The notes: generated by a model not told the origin, from the sequence alone. A stretch of DNA of 64,000 nt from Erwinia persicina (GCF_014838825.1 NZ_JACYMO010000004.1:62001-126000); one strand, 5' to 3'. Counted from the stretch's first letter, positions 1-10,606 are shown. Translations and numbers: made by a program.

Positions 1-266
1 CGGCTTTCACCGCGCATGCGATAACCTACGGTTGCACCAGGTTCCTCACCTAACAGCTCGGCCAGCCGCTGTGCCACGTTGCGCGCGGCCAGCCTGCGGG
101 GTTCAAGCAGCAGGATCCGCCCGTTAAATCCCGCCTGCTGCAGGATCTGTAACGGCAGCCAGGTAGACTTCCCCGCCCCGGTGGGGGCCGCCAGCAGCAC
201 CTGCGATGAGGTCCTCAATGCCGCTAACAGCTCGGATAACACGGCACTGACCGGTAATAAACTCAC
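1..266 (-). CDS. hrpB: ATP-dependent helicase HrpB, N-terminal fragment
   Basis: This is the first 88 residues of a DEAH-box family ATP-dependent helicase; the rest lies beyond the window edge. The minus-strand frame begins at a GTG (266-264) preceded by GGAG seven bases upstream and reads MSLLPVSAVLSELLAAL, followed by the Walker A motif APTGAGKST and then LLLEPRRLAARNVAQRLAE (motif Ia). These match the start of enterobacterial HrpB closely. HrpB is a non-essential RNA-helicase-like protein of uncertain cellular role. In E. coli hrpB is divergent from thpR and sfsA; here it is divergent from sfsA, and no thpR is visible in the 263 bp between them. The ATG overlapping the ribosome-binding site is in another frame. 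Confidence 0.9.
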   Translation of the reverse strand, partial: MSLLPVSAVLSELLAALRTSSQVLLAAPTGAGKSTWLPLQILQQAGFNGRILLLEPRRLAARNVAQRLAELLGEEPGATVGYRMRGES

Positions 267-529
267 GTTTTCGCTCCATTACAGCATGGTCTAATTTTCG
301 CGGGCATTGTAGCATCCTCCGGGGCGGATTGACCGGGGGGACGCCAGCGCTGTTTTACCGCCGTGCGTTTTCCGTCATCTGCCTGTCATATCAGTGCGCA
401 ACGCTACGCAGCCTGTACTGCTGAGGCCGCGTAATTTTTTCGGGTCACTGTCCGTCAGCGTGTTGTGTGGATGTCGCCACGACTCGCCAGCAGGAGATAA
501 CGGGCAGGAAATGACGATAAGGAATTCCT

Positions 530-1234
530 ATGGAATTTAATCCCGGGCTGCAGTCAGCAACGCTGGTTAAACGCTATAAGCGCTTTCTGGCAGATATTGT
601 GACGCCGGAAGGCGAAACCCTGACTATCCACTGTGCGAATACCGGCGCGATGACCGGTTGCGCCACGCCGGGTGACACCCTGTGGTATTCAACATCGGCC
701 AGTCTGACGCGGAAATATCCGCACAGCTGGGAGCTGACCAGAACCCAGGAGGGGCACTGGATCTGCGTCAACACCCTTCGCGCTAACGCCCTGGTGCGCG
801 AAGCACTTACCGCCGCGACGATCCCGGAGTTAACCGGATACGATACGCTGTTACCGGAAGTAAAATACGGTAGTGAAAACAGCCGCATTGACTTCCTGTT
901 ACAGGCAGATAATCGCAGTAACTGCTATATTGAAGTCAAATCCGTGACGCTGTTACAGCAGGGTAAAGGGTATTTTCCGGATGCGGTGACCGAGCGAGGC
1001 CAGAAGCATTTGCGCGAACTGATACAGATTGCGCAATCTGGCCATCGGGCGGTACTGTTCTTCGCCGTTCTGCATTCGGGGATTGAGGACGTTTCCCCGG
1101 CGCGTCATATTGATGCACGCTACGCGGAACTACTGGTACAGGCACAGCAGAGTGGGGTTGAACTACTCTGCTATAAGGCGCAGTTATCACCCGAAGGGAT
1201 CCATCTGCACAGGCCCCTGAAGGTGGAGTTGTAA
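530..1234 (+). CDS. sfsA: Sugar fermentation stimulation protein SfsA
   Basis: 234 residues, the same length as E. coli SfsA, and recognisable throughout ([32 protein letters not shown]). The family has a PD-(D/E)xK nuclease-like fold; the visible candidate active-site residues are D121 in SRIDFLL and E135/K137 in EVKS. SfsA was described as a DNA-binding protein whose overproduction stimulates maltose gene expression, but its real function is unsettled. The start at 530 has an AAGGAAT-like ribosome site just upstream. It lies directly before dksA as in E. coli. The 263 bp upstream, where E. coli has thpR, holds no recognisable gene. Confidence 0.93.
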   Translation: MEFNPGLQSATLVKRYKRFLADIVTPEGETLTIHCANTGAMTGCATPGDTLWYSTSASLTRKYPHSWELTRTQEGHWICVNTLRANALVREALTAATIPELTGYDTLLPEVKYGSENSRIDFLLQADNRSNCYIEVKSVTLLQQGKGYFPDAVTERGQKHLRELIQIAQSGHRAVLFFAVLHSGIEDVSPARHIDARYAELLVQAQQSGVELLCYKAQLSPEGIHLHRPLKVEL

Positions 1235-1542
1235 AATGTAGCGCGATTTGCTTTTATACGGCCACTCAGCGGGCATTAAGTGACTGAGTCAATACAGGAA
1301 ACTGATGCTGCTGCGCTGCCGGATGGACGGAGATGGCGCGCGCTAAATACGCTTTTCCTCACAGGCTTGTCAAGCCATGTTCAGGAATAATTGCTAACCT
1401 TGACCGCTTCTGTTATTTATAGCGGCCTGTTTTTTTCCCCAACGTGGGATCGATGCCCGAATATGTCGGGTTGCAGGGTAGCTGCCAACGCCCTGCAGCT
1501 TAAAGATGAAGGGTGTAGTGCGTGTTATCCAGGAGAAACAAC
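1235..1542 (+). other. sfsA-dksA intergenic leader region
   Basis: 308 bp without a gene. It must carry the dksA promoter. TTGTCA (1367-1372) with TAATTG (1388-1393) is a weak candidate with a 15-bp spacer. A GC-rich stretch around 1472-1500 can fold (GCAGGG pairing with CCCTGC) within the probable dksA leader. A good ribosome-binding site, AGGAG, lies at 1531-1535. No other recognisable element was seen. Confidence 0.4.
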
Positions 1543-1998
1543 ATGCAAGAAGGGCAAAGCCGTAAAACATCGTCCCTGAGTATTCTCGCCATCGCTGGGG
1601 TGGAGCCGTACCAAGAGAAGCCAGGCGAAGAGTATATGAACGAAGCCCAGCTGGAGCACTTCAAGAAAATTCTTGAAGCCTGGCGCAACCAGCTTCGGGA
1701 TGAAGTGGATCGCACTGTGTCGCATATGCAAGATGAAGCCGCTAACTTCCCGGACCCCGCTGACCGCGCCACTCAGGAAGAAGAGTTTAGTCTTGAACTG
1801 CGTAACCGTGACCGTGAGCGCAAGCTGATCAAAAAGATCGAGAAGACGCTGAAGAAAGTGCTCGATGACGATTTTGGCTACTGTGAATCCTGTGGCGTTG
1901 AAATCGGTATTCGTCGCCTTGAAGCGCGTCCTACTGCTGATCTTTGTATTGACTGCAAAACGCTGGCGGAAATCCGCGAAAAACAAATGGCCGGTTAA
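1543..1998 (+). CDS. dksA: RNA polymerase-binding transcription factor DksA
   Basis: 151 residues, identical in length and nearly identical in sequence to E. coli DksA. It binds in the secondary channel of RNA polymerase and, with ppGpp, tunes rRNA and amino-acid promoters during the stringent response. The coiled-coil tip acidic pair D71 and D74 (FPDPADR) is intact, and the zinc finger has C114, C117, C135 and C138 (CESC...CIDC). I chose ATG 1543 because AGGAG lies 7 bases upstream and it gives the canonical MQEGQ start; the upstream in-frame start at 1522 adds seven unconserved residues. gluQ follows 69 bp downstream, as in E. coli, where the two are co-transcribed. Confidence 0.97.
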   Translation: MQEGQSRKTSSLSILAIAGVEPYQEKPGEEYMNEAQLEHFKKILEAWRNQLRDEVDRTVSHMQDEAANFPDPADRATQEEEFSLELRNRDRERKLIKKIEKTLKKVLDDDFGYCESCGVEIGIRRLEARPTADLCIDCKTLAEIREKQMAG

Positions 1999-2067
1999 CG
2001 GCGCATTGATTGTGCAGTGGAGCCGGAAACGGCTCCCGTTTCCGCTTCACTGCCGATCATTTCTCTT

Positions 2068-2973
2068 ATGTCATCATATATTGGGCGCTTCGCCCCTTCC
2101 CCGTCCGGCGACCTGCATTTCGGTTCTTTAATAGCGGCTTTAGGCAGTTACCTTCAGGCTCGTGCTGAAAAAGGTCTCTGGCGCGTGCGCATTGAAGACA
2201 TTGATCCCCCTCGTGAAGTCCCCGGTGCCGCCACACGTATTCTGCATCAGCTGGAACATTACGCCCTGAAATGGGACGGCGAGGTGCTGTGGCAGTCTCA
2301 GCGCCACGAGGCCTATCGCGCGGTGCTTGATGACCTGCAGCAGCAGGGCCTCAGCTACTACTGTACCTGCACCCGCAGCCGCATTCAGCAGGCCGGGGGG
2401 CACTATGACGGTCACTGCCGCACCCTGGGTCACGGCCCGGAGCGGGCGGCCCTGCGGCTTAAAGTCGATCATCCGGTGACGGCGTTTGAGGATGGTGTGC
2501 GCGGCATGGTCAAGGCTGACCCACATCTGGCCCATGAAGATTTTATTATCCATCGCCGCGATGGGCTGTTTGCTTATAACCTGGCAGTGGTGGTTGACGA
2601 TCATTTTCAGGGGATCACCGAGATCGTACGCGGTGCAGACCTTATCGAACCCACCGTGCGTCAGATGACGCTCTACCAGCAGCTTGGCTGGGATGTCCCC
2701 CGACATCTGCATCTGCCGCTGGTGCTTAATCACGACGGCAACAAGCTGTCCAAACAGAATCATGCTCCCGCTCTTCCCGGCGGCGATCCTCGTCCCCCGC
2801 TGGTGGAGGCGCTGCGTTTTCTCGGTCAGCGGGTACCGGCAGGCTGGCAGGATCTGACCACGGACATGCTGTTACAGCAGGCGATTGCTCACTGGGCGTG
2901 CGCAAATATTCCAATTAATGATGCAAGGCTGGCGCATACGGCGACTTCGGCATTCTCAAACGGTTCACTCTGA
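2068..2973 (+). CDS. gluQ: Glutamyl-queuosine tRNA(Asp) synthetase
   Basis: A truncated glutamyl-tRNA synthetase paralogue (301 residues) that attaches glutamate to the queuosine base at the wobble position of tRNA-Asp. It keeps the catalytic core but lacks the anticodon-binding domain. The HIGH-like segment is [11 protein letters not shown] (residues 10-20) and the KMSKS-like loop is KLSKQ (226-230). Zinc ligands C99, C101, Y113 and C117 are present. The chosen ATG at 2068 gives [12 protein letters not shown], matching the family; the frame stays open upstream to 2017 but that stretch is the dksA-gluQ spacer. It lies downstream of dksA and upstream of pcnB, the usual enterobacterial order. 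Confidence 0.95.
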   Translation: MSSYIGRFAPSPSGDLHFGSLIAALGSYLQARAEKGLWRVRIEDIDPPREVPGAATRILHQLEHYALKWDGEVLWQSQRHEAYRAVLDDLQQQGLSYYCTCTRSRIQQAGGHYDGHCRTLGHGPERAALRLKVDHPVTAFEDGVRGMVKADPHLAHEDFIIHRRDGLFAYNLAVVVDDHFQGITEIVRGADLIEPTVRQMTLYQQLGWDVPRHLHLPLVLNHDGNKLSKQNHAPALPGGDPRPPLVEALRFLGQRVPAGWQDLTTDMLLQQAIAHWACANIPINDARLAHTATSAFSNGSL

Positions 2974-3031
2974 GCTATGATTAGCCGCTGTTTTTACCGA
3001 CCAGATTTCATTGTCACTATCGAGGTGTCCC

Positions 3032-4453
3032 ATTTTTACCCGAGTTGCTAATTTTTGCCGTAAGGTCCTCAGCCGTGAGGAAGTGGCGCCTGCCGTAATC
3101 GAGGAAGTGCGTCAGATGGCCGTCGTCCCGCGTGACGCCCATAATATCTCACGCAAGGACATCAGTGAAAATGCCCTCAAGGTGCTTTATCGCCTGAATA
3201 AAGCTGGATATGAAGCCTATCTGGTCGGCGGCGGCGTGCGCGATTTGCTGCTGGGTAAAAAGCCGAAAGATTTCGATGTGACCACCAACGCCACCCCGGA
3301 CCAGATGCGTAAGCTGTTCCGTAACTGTCGCCTGGTCGGCCGCCGTTTTCGTCTGGCACACGTGATGTTTGGCCCAGAGATCATTGAGGTCGCCACCTTC
3401 CGCGGTCATCACGAAGCCGAACAACCGGTGACCGAAGACCGTAACAGCTCACAGCGTGGCCAGAACGGGATGCTGCTGCGGGATAACATCTTCGGGTCGA
3501 TTGAAGATGACGCCCAGCGACGCGACCTGACCATCAACAGCCTTTATTACAGCGTGGCCGACTTTACGGTGCGCGACTACGTAGGCGGTCTGAGCGATCT
3601 GCAGCAGGGCATTATCCGCATGATCGGTGATCCGGAAACCCGCTATCGCGAAGATCCGGTGCGCATGCTGCGCGTGGTGCGCTTTGCCGCCAAGCTGGAT
3701 ATGAGCATCGCGGCGGAAACCGGGGAACCCATCCCGCGCCTGGCGACCTTGCTGAATGATATCCCACCCGCGCGCCTGTTTGAGGAAACCCTTAAACTGT
3801 TGCAGGCGGGCTACGGTCACAGCACCTATCTGAAACTGCGCGAATATCAGCTGTTCCAGCCGCTGTTCCCGATCCTCACCCGCTACTTCACCGAACAGGG
3901 TGACAGTAATATGGAGCGGATGATCCTGCTGGTGCTGAAAAACACCGATAACCGCATTTATAATCAGATGCGTGTTAACCCGGCGTTCCTGTTTGCCGCC
4001 ATGTTCTGGTATCCGCAGCTCGAAGCCGCGCAGAAAATTGCGCAGGAGAGCGGGCTTGCCTACTACGATGCGTTTGCGCTGTCGATGAATGACGTGCTGG
4101 ATGAAGCCTGCCGTTCTCTGGCCATCCCGAAACGAATTACCACGCTGGTGCGTGATATCTGGACGCTGCAGCTCCGCCTGTCGCGCCGCCACGGCAAACG
4201 CGCCTGGAAGCTGATGGAGCATCCTAAGTTCCGCGCCGCCTACGACCTGCTGGCCCTGCGTGCCGAAGTGGAAAAAAACCACGAGCTGCAGCGCCTTACT
4301 ACCTGGTGGAGTGAGTTCCAGGTGTCTGCACCGCCGCAGCAGAAAACCATGCTCAACACCCTGGGTGACGATCCGGTTCCGCGCCGTCGCACCCGCCGCC
4401 CGCGCAAACGCGTGCCGGGCGCACCACGCCGTGACCAAAATAACGACGCATGA
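3032..4453 (+). CDS. pcnB: Poly(A) polymerase I (AUU start)
   Basis: 473 residues. Poly(A) polymerase I adds 3' poly(A) tails that promote RNA decay and controls ColE1-type plasmid copy number through RNAI turnover. The nucleotidyltransferase core is clear: [12 protein letters not shown] followed by the catalytic KDFDV with D80 and D82, then a long alpha-helical region and a very basic C-terminus ([10 protein letters not shown]). The start appears to be ATT at 3032, four bases after an AGGTG ribosome site, giving (M)[13 protein letters not shown] exactly as in E. coli, where pcnB is known to initiate inefficiently at AUU. No ATG lies nearby; the TTG at 3011 is in frame but has no ribosome site. 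It overlaps folK by four bases (ATGA). Confidence 0.93.
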   Translation: MFTRVANFCRKVLSREEVAPAVIEEVRQMAVVPRDAHNISRKDISENALKVLYRLNKAGYEAYLVGGGVRDLLLGKKPKDFDVTTNATPDQMRKLFRNCRLVGRRFRLAHVMFGPEIIEVATFRGHHEAEQPVTEDRNSSQRGQNGMLLRDNIFGSIEDDAQRRDLTINSLYYSVADFTVRDYVGGLSDLQQGIIRMIGDPETRYREDPVRMLRVVRFAAKLDMSIAAETGEPIPRLATLLNDIPPARLFEETLKLLQAGYGHSTYLKLREYQLFQPLFPILTRYFTEQGDSNMERMILLVLKNTDNRIYNQMRVNPAFLFAAMFWYPQLEAAQKIAQESGLAYYDAFALSMNDVLDEACRSLAIPKRITTLVRDIWTLQLRLSRRHGKRAWKLMEHPKFRAAYDLLALRAEVEKNHELQRLTTWWSEFQVSAPPQQKTMLNTLGDDPVPRRRTRRPRKRVPGAPRRDQNNDA

Positions 4454-4929
4454 TCCGCGTCTATCTGGCACTGGGCAGTAATCTGGCCGACCCGTTGCAT
4501 CAGGTGCATTCTGCACTGCATGCGCTGGCGGCCATGCCTGATACCACGCTGGTTGCCACCTCGTCTCTCTATCGTACGCCCCCCTACGGTCCACCTGATC
4601 AGCCTGATTTTCTCAATGCAGCCGTGGCGCTGGATACCCGGCTGGACGCGGAAAGCCTGCTGAACCACACCCAGCGTATTGAGCTGGAGCAGGGACGCGT
4701 GCGTAAAGCCCACCGCTGGGGGCCGCGCACCCTCGACCTGGATATCATGCTGTTTGGTGAGCAGACGCTGAATACGCCACGTCTGACGGTGCCGCACTAC
4801 GATATGCTCAACCGCGCATTTATGCTGCTCCCGCTGCTGGAGATTGCTCCGGCGCTGTGCCTGCCGGATGGCACACGGCTGGCCGATATTCTTGCCCGGC
4901 TCGATACCCGGGCTATCTCCCGCTGGTAA
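4450..4929 (+). CDS. folK: HPPK, 6-hydroxymethyl-7,8-dihydropterin pyrophosphokinase
   Basis: 159 residues. It transfers pyrophosphate from ATP to 6-hydroxymethyl-7,8-dihydropterin, the step before dihydropteroate synthase in folate synthesis. Family landmarks are YLALGSNL at the N-terminus, [17 protein letters not shown], and the Mg-binding [12 protein letters not shown] with D96 and D98. It overlaps the pcnB stop codon as ATGA, so it is translationally coupled to poly(A) polymerase. In E. coli a fimbrial cluster separates folK from panB; here panB follows after 76 bp. Confidence 0.95.
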   Translation: MIRVYLALGSNLADPLHQVHSALHALAAMPDTTLVATSSLYRTPPYGPPDQPDFLNAAVALDTRLDAESLLNHTQRIELEQGRVRKAHRWGPRTLDLDIMLFGEQTLNTPRLTVPHYDMLNRAFMLLPLLEIAPALCLPDGTRLADILARLDTRAISRW

Positions 4930-5005
4930 CCTGCCCGTTATCCCCCTTTGCACTGCCCTTCCCTTCCTTTAAGATACGCCAACTCAGTTTTCTTAAGGTG
5001 AAATG

Positions 5006-5800
5006 ATGAAACCGACAACTGTCTCTACCCTGCACCAGTGGAAACAACAGGGGCGAAAATTCGCTTCGATCACCGCATACGATTTCAGTTTCGCTAAACT
5101 CTTTGCCGATGAAGGCATTGAGGTCATGCTGGTCGGGGATTCACTGGGGATGGTGGTGCAGGGCCACGACTCCACGCTGCCGGTCACCATCGCCGATATT
5201 GTCTACCATACTCAGGCGGTACGACGCGGCAGCCCGGCAGCCCTGCTGCTTGCTGACCTGCCTTTTATGAGTTATGCCACTCCGGAGCAGACCTTTGGTA
5301 ACGCCGCGCAGCTGATGCGTGCCGGGGCCAATATGGTCAAGCTGGAAGGCGGTAAATGGCTGGCAGAGACGGTCAGGCAGTTAACCGAGCGCGCCGTACC
5401 CGTCTGTGGCCACCTGGGCCTGACACCGCAGTCGGTCAATATTTTCGGCGGGTATAAGGTGCAGGGGCGTGACAGCGCTGCTGCTGACCGCCTGCTGGAA
5501 GACGCGCTGGCGCTGGAAGCCGCCGGCATGCAGCTGCTGGTGCTGGAGTGCGTGCCGGTGGCACTGGCACAGCGCATTACCGATGCGCTGACGGTGCCGA
5601 CCATTGGCATTGGTGCCGGTAACGTCACCGACGGGCAAATTCTGGTGATGCATGATGCCTTTGGTATTACCGGGGGCCATATTCCGAAATTCGCCAAAAA
5701 CTTCCTCGCGGAAGCGGGCGAAATCCGTGCCGCAGTGCGTCAGTATGTGGCAGAAGTGGCAGACGGACGTTATCCGGCTGCAGAACACAGTTTCCAGTAA
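5006..5800 (+). CDS. panB: 3-methyl-2-oxobutanoate hydroxymethyltransferase
   Basis: 264 residues, the E. coli length. PanB adds a hydroxymethyl group from 5,10-methylene-tetrahydrofolate to 2-oxoisovalerate, making ketopantoate, the first committed step of pantothenate synthesis. The TIM-barrel signatures are present: [33 protein letters not shown] (Mg-binding Asp), [12 protein letters not shown] and [14 protein letters not shown]. Two tandem ATGs occur (5003, 5006); the second has the better spacing from AAGG at 4995-4998 and matches the E. coli N-terminus MKPTT. panC follows 15 bp later, so panBC is one operon. An upstream folate gene (folK) fits with its folate co-substrate. Confidence 0.96.
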   Translation: MKPTTVSTLHQWKQQGRKFASITAYDFSFAKLFADEGIEVMLVGDSLGMVVQGHDSTLPVTIADIVYHTQAVRRGSPAALLLADLPFMSYATPEQTFGNAAQLMRAGANMVKLEGGKWLAETVRQLTERAVPVCGHLGLTPQSVNIFGGYKVQGRDSAAADRLLEDALALEAAGMQLLVLECVPVALAQRITDALTVPTIGIGAGNVTDGQILVMHDAFGITGGHIPKFAKNFLAEAGEIRAAVRQYVAEVADGRYPAAEHSFQ

Positions 5801-5815
5801 CCGAGGAGAAAGGCC

Positions 5816-6670
5816 GTGCTGATTATTGAAACGCTGCCCATGCTGCGCCGCGAAGTCCGTCGCTGGCGTCAGGATGGCAAACGTATTGCGCTGGTTCCCA
5901 CCATGGGCAACCTGCACGACGGGCATATGACGCTGGTCGATGAAGCGCGCGAACGTGCGGATATTGTGGTGGTGTCGATTTTCGTTAATCCGATGCAGTT
6001 CGAACGTGCCGATGACCTGGCGCGCTATCCGCGCACGCTGCAGGAGGACTGCGAAAAGCTGAACCGCCGTGGCGTTGACCTGGTCTTCTCCCCGGCACCC
6101 GGCGACGTTTACCCCCAGGGCCTCAGTGAGCAGACTTTTGTTGACGTTCCCGTCCTGTCCACGCTGCTGGAAGGGGCCAGCCGGCCCGGCCACTTCCGGG
6201 GGGTTTCCACCATCGTCAGCAAGCTGTTTAACCTGGTCCAGCCCGATCTTGCCTGCTTCGGCGAGAAAGATTATCAGCAGCTGGCGCTGATCCGCAAAAT
6301 GGTGGCGGATATGGGCTACGATATTGATATCGTCGGCGTGCCGACCGTGCGCGCTAAAGATGGCCTGGCGCTCAGTTCCCGTAATGGCTACCTCACGGCC
6401 GGGGAGCGTAAGATTGCCCCCGTCCTCAGCCAGGTCATGCAGGATATCGCCGGCAAACTCAGCCAGGGGGAGCGTCACGTCGAAACCCTGATCGATGCGG
6501 CAGAAAGCACCCTCAGCGAGCGGGGGCTTCAGCCTGATGGTCTGGCCATTGTCGATGCCGATACGCTGCTGCCGCTGAATGTCGACAGCCGCCGCGCGGT
6601 GATCCTGATGGCCGCGTGGCTGGGCAAAGCGCGTCTGATTGATAACCAGCAGGTTGATCTGACCCAGTAG
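5816..6670 (+). CDS. panC: Pantoate-beta-alanine ligase
   Basis: 284 residues. It condenses pantoate and beta-alanine with ATP, via pantoyl-adenylate, to give pantothenate. Nucleotidyltransferase-fold motifs are the HIGH-like [13 protein letters not shown] near residue 30 and the KMSKS-like [24 protein letters not shown] and [19 protein letters not shown] are typical. It begins with GTG at 5816, as the E. coli gene does, after AGGAG at 5804-5808. It is co-transcribed with panB; panD lies 65 bp downstream, so all three genes for pantothenate from 2-oxoisovalerate, aspartate and ATP (other than ketopantoate reductase) are here. Confidence 0.96.
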   Translation: MLIIETLPMLRREVRRWRQDGKRIALVPTMGNLHDGHMTLVDEARERADIVVVSIFVNPMQFERADDLARYPRTLQEDCEKLNRRGVDLVFSPAPGDVYPQGLSEQTFVDVPVLSTLLEGASRPGHFRGVSTIVSKLFNLVQPDLACFGEKDYQQLALIRKMVADMGYDIDIVGVPTVRAKDGLALSSRNGYLTAGERKIAPVLSQVMQDIAGKLSQGERHVETLIDAAESTLSERGLQPDGLAIVDADTLLPLNVDSRRAVILMAAWLGKARLIDNQQVDLTQ

Positions 6671-6735
6671 ACAGACGCGCCCGCTCAGGCAATACTGTCG
6701 ACCGATTTTTTGAATTGACTGCAGAGTGATTATTT

Positions 6736-7116
6736 ATGAACCGTACTATGTTGCAGGGCAAACTTCACCGGGTCAAAGTGACTCAGGCTGACCTGAATTA
6801 TGAAGGGTCCTGCGCCATCGACCAGGATTTCCTCGACGCTTCCGGCATTCTGCAATATGAAGCGATTGATATTTATAACGTGAACAACGGCCAGCGCTTT
6901 TCAACCTATGCGATCGCGGCTGAACGGGGCTCAAAAATCATTTCGGTTAACGGGGCGGCAGCGCGCTGCGCCTGCGAAGGCGATTTGCTGATTATCTGCT
7001 CTTACGTGCAGATGTCCGACGCCGAGGCGCGGGAGTGGCAACCAAAAGTGGCCTATTTTGAGGGCGACAACCAGATGAAACGCGTGGCGAAAGCCGTGCC
7101 GGTTCAGGTCGCGTAA
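6736..7116 (+). CDS. panD: Aspartate 1-decarboxylase (pyruvoyl-type)
   Basis: 126 residues. It decarboxylates L-aspartate to beta-alanine for pantothenate synthesis. The proenzyme self-cleaves between G24 and S25 (YEGSCAID), and S25 becomes the pyruvoyl cofactor of the alpha chain. The N-terminal [16 protein letters not shown] and C-terminal [12 protein letters not shown] blocks match the family. It follows panC on the same strand and ends before a strong hairpin shared with the convergent yadH. Confidence 0.96.
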   Translation: MNRTMLQGKLHRVKVTQADLNYEGSCAIDQDFLDASGILQYEAIDIYNVNNGQRFSTYAIAAERGSKIISVNGAAARCACEGDLLIICSYVQMSDAEAREWQPKVAYFEGDNQMKRVAKAVPVQVA

Positions 7117-7123
7117 AACAAAA

Positions 7124-7150
7124 GGGCCGATCGGTTACAACGATCGGCCC
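7124..7150 (-). terminator. Hairpin terminator between convergent panD and yadH
   Basis: A perfect 10-bp inverted repeat, GGGCCGATCG with CGATCGGCCC around a 7-nt loop. Reading on the minus strand it is followed by a T-rich run (TTTTGTTTTA), so it should terminate yadGH. There is no U-tract in the panD direction. The sequence belongs to a set of similar hairpins in this window (see 11905, 16357 and 26368). Confidence 0.8.
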
Positions 7151-7208
7151 CTGCGTTACAGGTAGGGGTTGACCTTATTTTCCGGCCAACCCGATAAAAC
7201 AGTTTTAA

Positions 7209-7979
7209 TCAGGTACGTAATCCACGCCCGCGCTGAATTAACACCCACACCAGCGCGTAAAAGACCACGATAAACGCCACCAGCACGCCCAGCGTAAACA
7301 CCAGCGGCACGTCATTAATCCCCAGAAAACCGTAGCGGAAGCCACTGATCATATACACGATCGGGTTCAGCTTAGACACCATCTGCCAGACCGGCGGCAG
7401 CAGGGTCAGCGAATAGAACACGCCCCCTAAATAGGTCAGCGGGGTCAGCACGAAGGTCGGGATCAGGCTGATATCATCGAAGGTACGGGCAAACACCGCG
7501 TTCAGCAGGCCCGCCAGCGAGAACAGCACGGCGGTCAGCAGCAGCGTTACCGCCACCATCAGCCATGAATGCACCTGGAACGGGACGAAGAACAGCGAAA
7601 TGGCCGTAACCAGCACGCCTACGCACACTCCGCGCGCCACACCACCGCCGACATAGCCGGCAATAATCACGTGCGTCGGTACCGGGGCCACCAGCAGCTC
7701 TTCTATATTACGCTGGAACTTGGCGCTGAAGAACGAGGAGGCAACGTTGGCATAGGCGTTGGTGATCACCGCCATCATAATCAGGCCCGGCACGATAAAC
7801 TGCATATAGCTGAAGCCGTGCATTTCACCGATGCGTGAACCAATCAGGTTACCGAAGATAATAAAATAGAGTGTCATGGTGATCACCGGCGGGACCAGCG
7901 TCTGGATCCAGATGCGGGCGAAGCGGTTCACTTCTTTACCCCAGATGCTTTTCAGCGCCACCCAATACAAATGTGTCAT
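7209..7979 (-). CDS. yadH: ABC-2 type transporter permease YadH
   Basis: 256 residues, an inner-membrane protein with about six hydrophobic helices typical of the ABC-2 exporter family (FIIFGNLIGSRIG, FIVPGLIMMAVITNAYANV, LTPLTYLGGVFYSLTLLPP, NPIVYMISGFRYGF). It forms an exporter with the adjacent ATPase YadG; the substrate is not known. The ATG overlaps the yadG stop by four bases, which indicates translational coupling. The hairpin at 7124-7150 terminates the pair. Confidence 0.93.
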   Translation of the reverse strand: MTHLYWVALKSIWGKEVNRFARIWIQTLVPPVITMTLYFIIFGNLIGSRIGEMHGFSYMQFIVPGLIMMAVITNAYANVASSFFSAKFQRNIEELLVAPVPTHVIIAGYVGGGVARGVCVGVLVTAISLFFVPFQVHSWLMVAVTLLLTAVLFSLAGLLNAVFARTFDDISLIPTFVLTPLTYLGGVFYSLTLLPPVWQMVSKLNPIVYMISGFRYGFLGINDVPLVFTLGVLVAFIVVFYALVWVLIQRGRGLRT

Positions 7980-8902
7980 GCTTTATCTCCACTGTGACCG
8001 TTAACCAGGTCCACAAATAACTCCTCAAGACGGTTCGCTTTATTACGCATACTGAGCACCTGCACCCCCTGATGGCTGAGCTGGCTGAACACGCTGTTCA
8101 GGCCCTGCTCACGCAGCACTTCGACTTCCAGCGTTGAGGTATCCGCCAGGCGATACTTAAACCCTTCCAGCTTCGGCAGCGGGCTTTTCGGCGCGAGGTC
8201 GAGGATAAAGGTTTCCGATTTCAGCTTGGAAAGCAGGCCTTTCATGGAGGTGTTTTCGACCAGCTCCCCGCGCTGAATAATGCCGATATTGCGGCACAGC
8301 ATCTCGGCTTCTTCCAGATAGTGGGTGGTCAGGATAATGGTGGTGCCCTGCGCATTCAGCTCCTGCAGGAAGGTCCACATGGAACGACGCAGTTCGATAT
8401 CCACCCCGGCGGTGGGTTCATCGAGGATCAGCAGCTTGGGCTCATGCATCAGCGCACGGGCAATCATCAGACGACGCTTCATGCCGCCGGAGAGCATCCG
8501 CGCACGTTCGTTACGCTTTTCCCACAGATCGAGCTGTCTCAGGTACTTTTCAGCACGTTTCTGCGCTTCGGCTTTTTCCACGCCGTACAGCCCGGCCTGG
8601 CTGACCACGATCTGTAGCACGGTTTCAAACTGGTTAAAGTTGAACTCCTGCGGTACCAGACCCAGCTGGCGCTTGGCATTGACCACGTCCTGCTGCAGAT
8701 CGTAGCCAAACACCCGCACCTTGCCAGCGGTTTTATTCACCAGCGAACTGATAATCCCGATGGTGGTGGACTTACCGGCGCCGTTTGGCCCCAGTAGCGC
8801 ATAGAAATCACCGGCTTCAACCGTGAGATCGATACCTTTTAGCGCCTGAACCCCACCGGCGTAGGTTTTGGTCAGTTTTTCAAGCTCCAGTGCATAAGTC
8901 AT
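7976..8902 (-). CDS. yadG: ABC transporter ATP-binding protein YadG
   Basis: 308 residues. Cytoplasmic ATPase partner of YadH. Walker A is GPNGAGKST (38-46), the signature is LSGGMKRR, Walker B is [12 protein letters not shown], and the switch His lies in TTHYLEEAE. The DrrA/ABC-2 subclass has a C-terminal extension, seen here after about residue 230. It is divergent from the carbonic anhydrase gene can with a 108-bp intergenic region, the same arrangement as in E. coli. No substrate can be inferred. Confidence 0.94.
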   Translation of the reverse strand: MTYALELEKLTKTYAGGVQALKGIDLTVEAGDFYALLGPNGAGKSTTIGIISSLVNKTAGKVRVFGYDLQQDVVNAKRQLGLVPQEFNFNQFETVLQIVVSQAGLYGVEKAEAQKRAEKYLRQLDLWEKRNERARMLSGGMKRRLMIARALMHEPKLLILDEPTAGVDIELRRSMWTFLQELNAQGTTIILTTHYLEEAEMLCRNIGIIQRGELVENTSMKGLLSKLKSETFILDLAPKSPLPKLEGFKYRLADTSTLEVEVLREQGLNSVFSQLSHQGVQVLSMRNKANRLEELFVDLVNGHSGDKA

Positions 8903-9010
8903 AGGTTAAAGAGTGCCCTGTTTTGTTTAGGTTTCTTGTTTGTGATTTTCAATCGTGCCGCATTGCCCTATATTACTGCATCGCATTTTGAGCAACGGGT
9001 CGACACCATT

Positions 9011-9673
9011 ATGAAAGACATTGATACCCTTATCAGCAACAATCGCCAGTGGTCCCGGTTGCTGAAAGAGGAAGACCCCGGCTTCTTTGAGCGCCTTTCT
9101 CTGGCGCAAAAACCCCGTTTTCTCTGGATTGGCTGTTCTGACAGCCGGGTACCTGCCGAGCGCCTGACCGGGCTGGAACCGGGTGAACTGTTCGTCCACC
9201 GCAATGTCGCCAACCTGGTGATCCACACCGATTTAAACTGCCTGTCAGTGGTGCAGTACGCGGTAGAGGTGCTGGAAGTTGAGCACGTCATTATCTGTGG
9301 CCACTATGGCTGCGGGGGCGTTCAGGCCGCCGTCGAAAATCCTGAGCTGGGCCTGATCGATAACTGGCTGCTGCATATTCGCGATTTGTGGTACAAGCAT
9401 AGTTCGTTACTGGGTGAACTGCCGCCCGAAAAACGTTTCGATAAACTGTGTGAAATCAACGTCATTGAGCAGGTGTATAACCTGGGTCACTCGACGGTGA
9501 TGCAGTCAGCCTGGAAACGCGGACAGAAGGTCAATATTCATGGCTGGGTCTACGGCATCCAGGACGGTTATCTGCGCGATCTGGGCGTCAGTTCTGCCAG
9601 TCGCGAAATCCTGGAACAGCGCTACCGCCACGGTATTGCTAACCTGCTGAACGACCCGGATCTCAACCCGTAA
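9011..9673 (+). CDS. can: Beta-class carbonic anhydrase
   Basis: 220 residues, as in E. coli. It interconverts CO2 and bicarbonate and supplies bicarbonate for carboxylation reactions when air CO2 is low. The zinc ligands are C42, H98 and C101, with D44 next to C42 (GCSDSR, HYGCGG). I took ATG 9011 because it gives the canonical [11 protein letters not shown]; the in-frame upstream start at 8936 would add 25 unconserved residues. The ribosome site before 9011 is weak. It is divergent from yadGH and convergent with hpt. Confidence 0.95.
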   Translation: MKDIDTLISNNRQWSRLLKEEDPGFFERLSLAQKPRFLWIGCSDSRVPAERLTGLEPGELFVHRNVANLVIHTDLNCLSVVQYAVEVLEVEHVIICGHYGCGGVQAAVENPELGLIDNWLLHIRDLWYKHSSLLGELPPEKRFDKLCEINVIEQVYNLGHSTVMQSAWKRGQKVNIHGWVYGIQDGYLRDLGVSSASREILEQRYRHGIANLLNDPDLNP

Positions 9674-9765
9674 GCCACCTGTTCTGGCGGCACCGCCAGT
9701 CTACACTCACGCGGCATAAGGCCAGGCGGCGTGCGGAATAATGAACAGGCGGGATATGGTATATC

Positions 9766-9784
9766 AGGCCGGAGAACCCGGCCT
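9766..9784. terminator. Hairpin between convergent can and hpt
   Basis: AGGCCGG and CCGGCCT pair around a 5-nt loop, lying 32 bp before the hpt stop in the can-hpt junction. No clear U-tract is present on either strand, so termination strength is uncertain. Confidence 0.5.
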
Positions 9785-9816
9785 TAGTCGATTGTGCTGT
9801 GCTTACACCTTACGGG

Positions 9817-10353
9817 TTACTCGTCCAGCATCACCACTTTACCCACATAGGGCAGATGACGATAACGCTGGGCGTAATCAATACCATAACCCACCACAAA
9901 TTCGTCAGGGATGGCAAAGCCCACATACTCAACCGGCACGTCAACTTCACGACGAGAAGGCTTATCCAGCAGCGTACAGATCGCCAGTGACTTCGGTCCG
10001 CGCAGGCGGAAAATTTCCCGCACTTTGCTCAAGGTATTACCTGAATCAATAATATCTTCAACAATTAACACGTCTTTGCCACGGATATCCTCATCCAGAT
10101 CCTTCAGGATCTTTACATCACGTGAGCTTGAGGTGCCATTGCCATAGCTTGAGGCCGTCATAAAATCGACTTCGTGTGACACTTCGATTGTGCGGCACAG
10201 GTCGGCCATAAACATAAATGAGCCGCGCAGCAGGCCAACCAGCACCATCTCGCTGCCGCTGTCGCGGTAGTGGTCACTGATTTGTCTGCCAAGTTCGGCA
10301 ACGCGGGATTTGATCTCAGCTTCGGAGATCATCACTTCAACGGTATGTTTCAT
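9817..10353 (-). CDS. hpt: Hypoxanthine phosphoribosyltransferase
   Basis: 178 residues, same length as E. coli Hpt and very similar. It salvages hypoxanthine (and weakly guanine) to IMP using PRPP. The PRPP-binding motif is [14 protein letters not shown], preceded by the flexible-loop region [11 protein letters not shown], and [11 protein letters not shown] marks the pyrophosphate loop. It is divergent from the downstream-lying PLP enzyme gene, with 253 bp between starts. In E. coli the neighbour on that side is gcd, which is absent here. Confidence 0.96.
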   Translation of the reverse strand: MKHTVEVMISEAEIKSRVAELGRQISDHYRDSGSEMVLVGLLRGSFMFMADLCRTIEVSHEVDFMTASSYGNGTSSSRDVKILKDLDEDIRGKDVLIVEDIIDSGNTLSKVREIFRLRGPKSLAICTLLDKPSRREVDVPVEYVGFAIPDEFVVGYGIDYAQRYRHLPYVGKVVMLDE

Positions 10354-10606
10354 AGGTAGCGCTTCGTCGATTGCTCAGGGAAAGCGGTGAAGTTTATCAC
10401 ACTTCGCCACGGCTTCGCTCACCGTTGCGCAACGGATTTTCCTGCTATACAAAGCAGACATATAGACTGCTATACGTTCAGATAGCCATATTTCATATGG
10501 CATTTTGATTTAACCATAGAGCGTTTAGGCATTTATGGCGGCACCCTGCCTCATGCTAGTTTATGCGCAACAATAATAGATCCTATGCCTGACGGCCGGA
10601 GTTCTC

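Noticed and set aside
8936-9010. Longer N-terminus for carbonic anhydrase
   Set aside because: The extra 25 residues are not in the family and the canonical MKDIDTLIS start at 9011 is present. Similar upstream extensions for acnB, pdhR, lpxC, coaE and zapD were rejected for the same reason.
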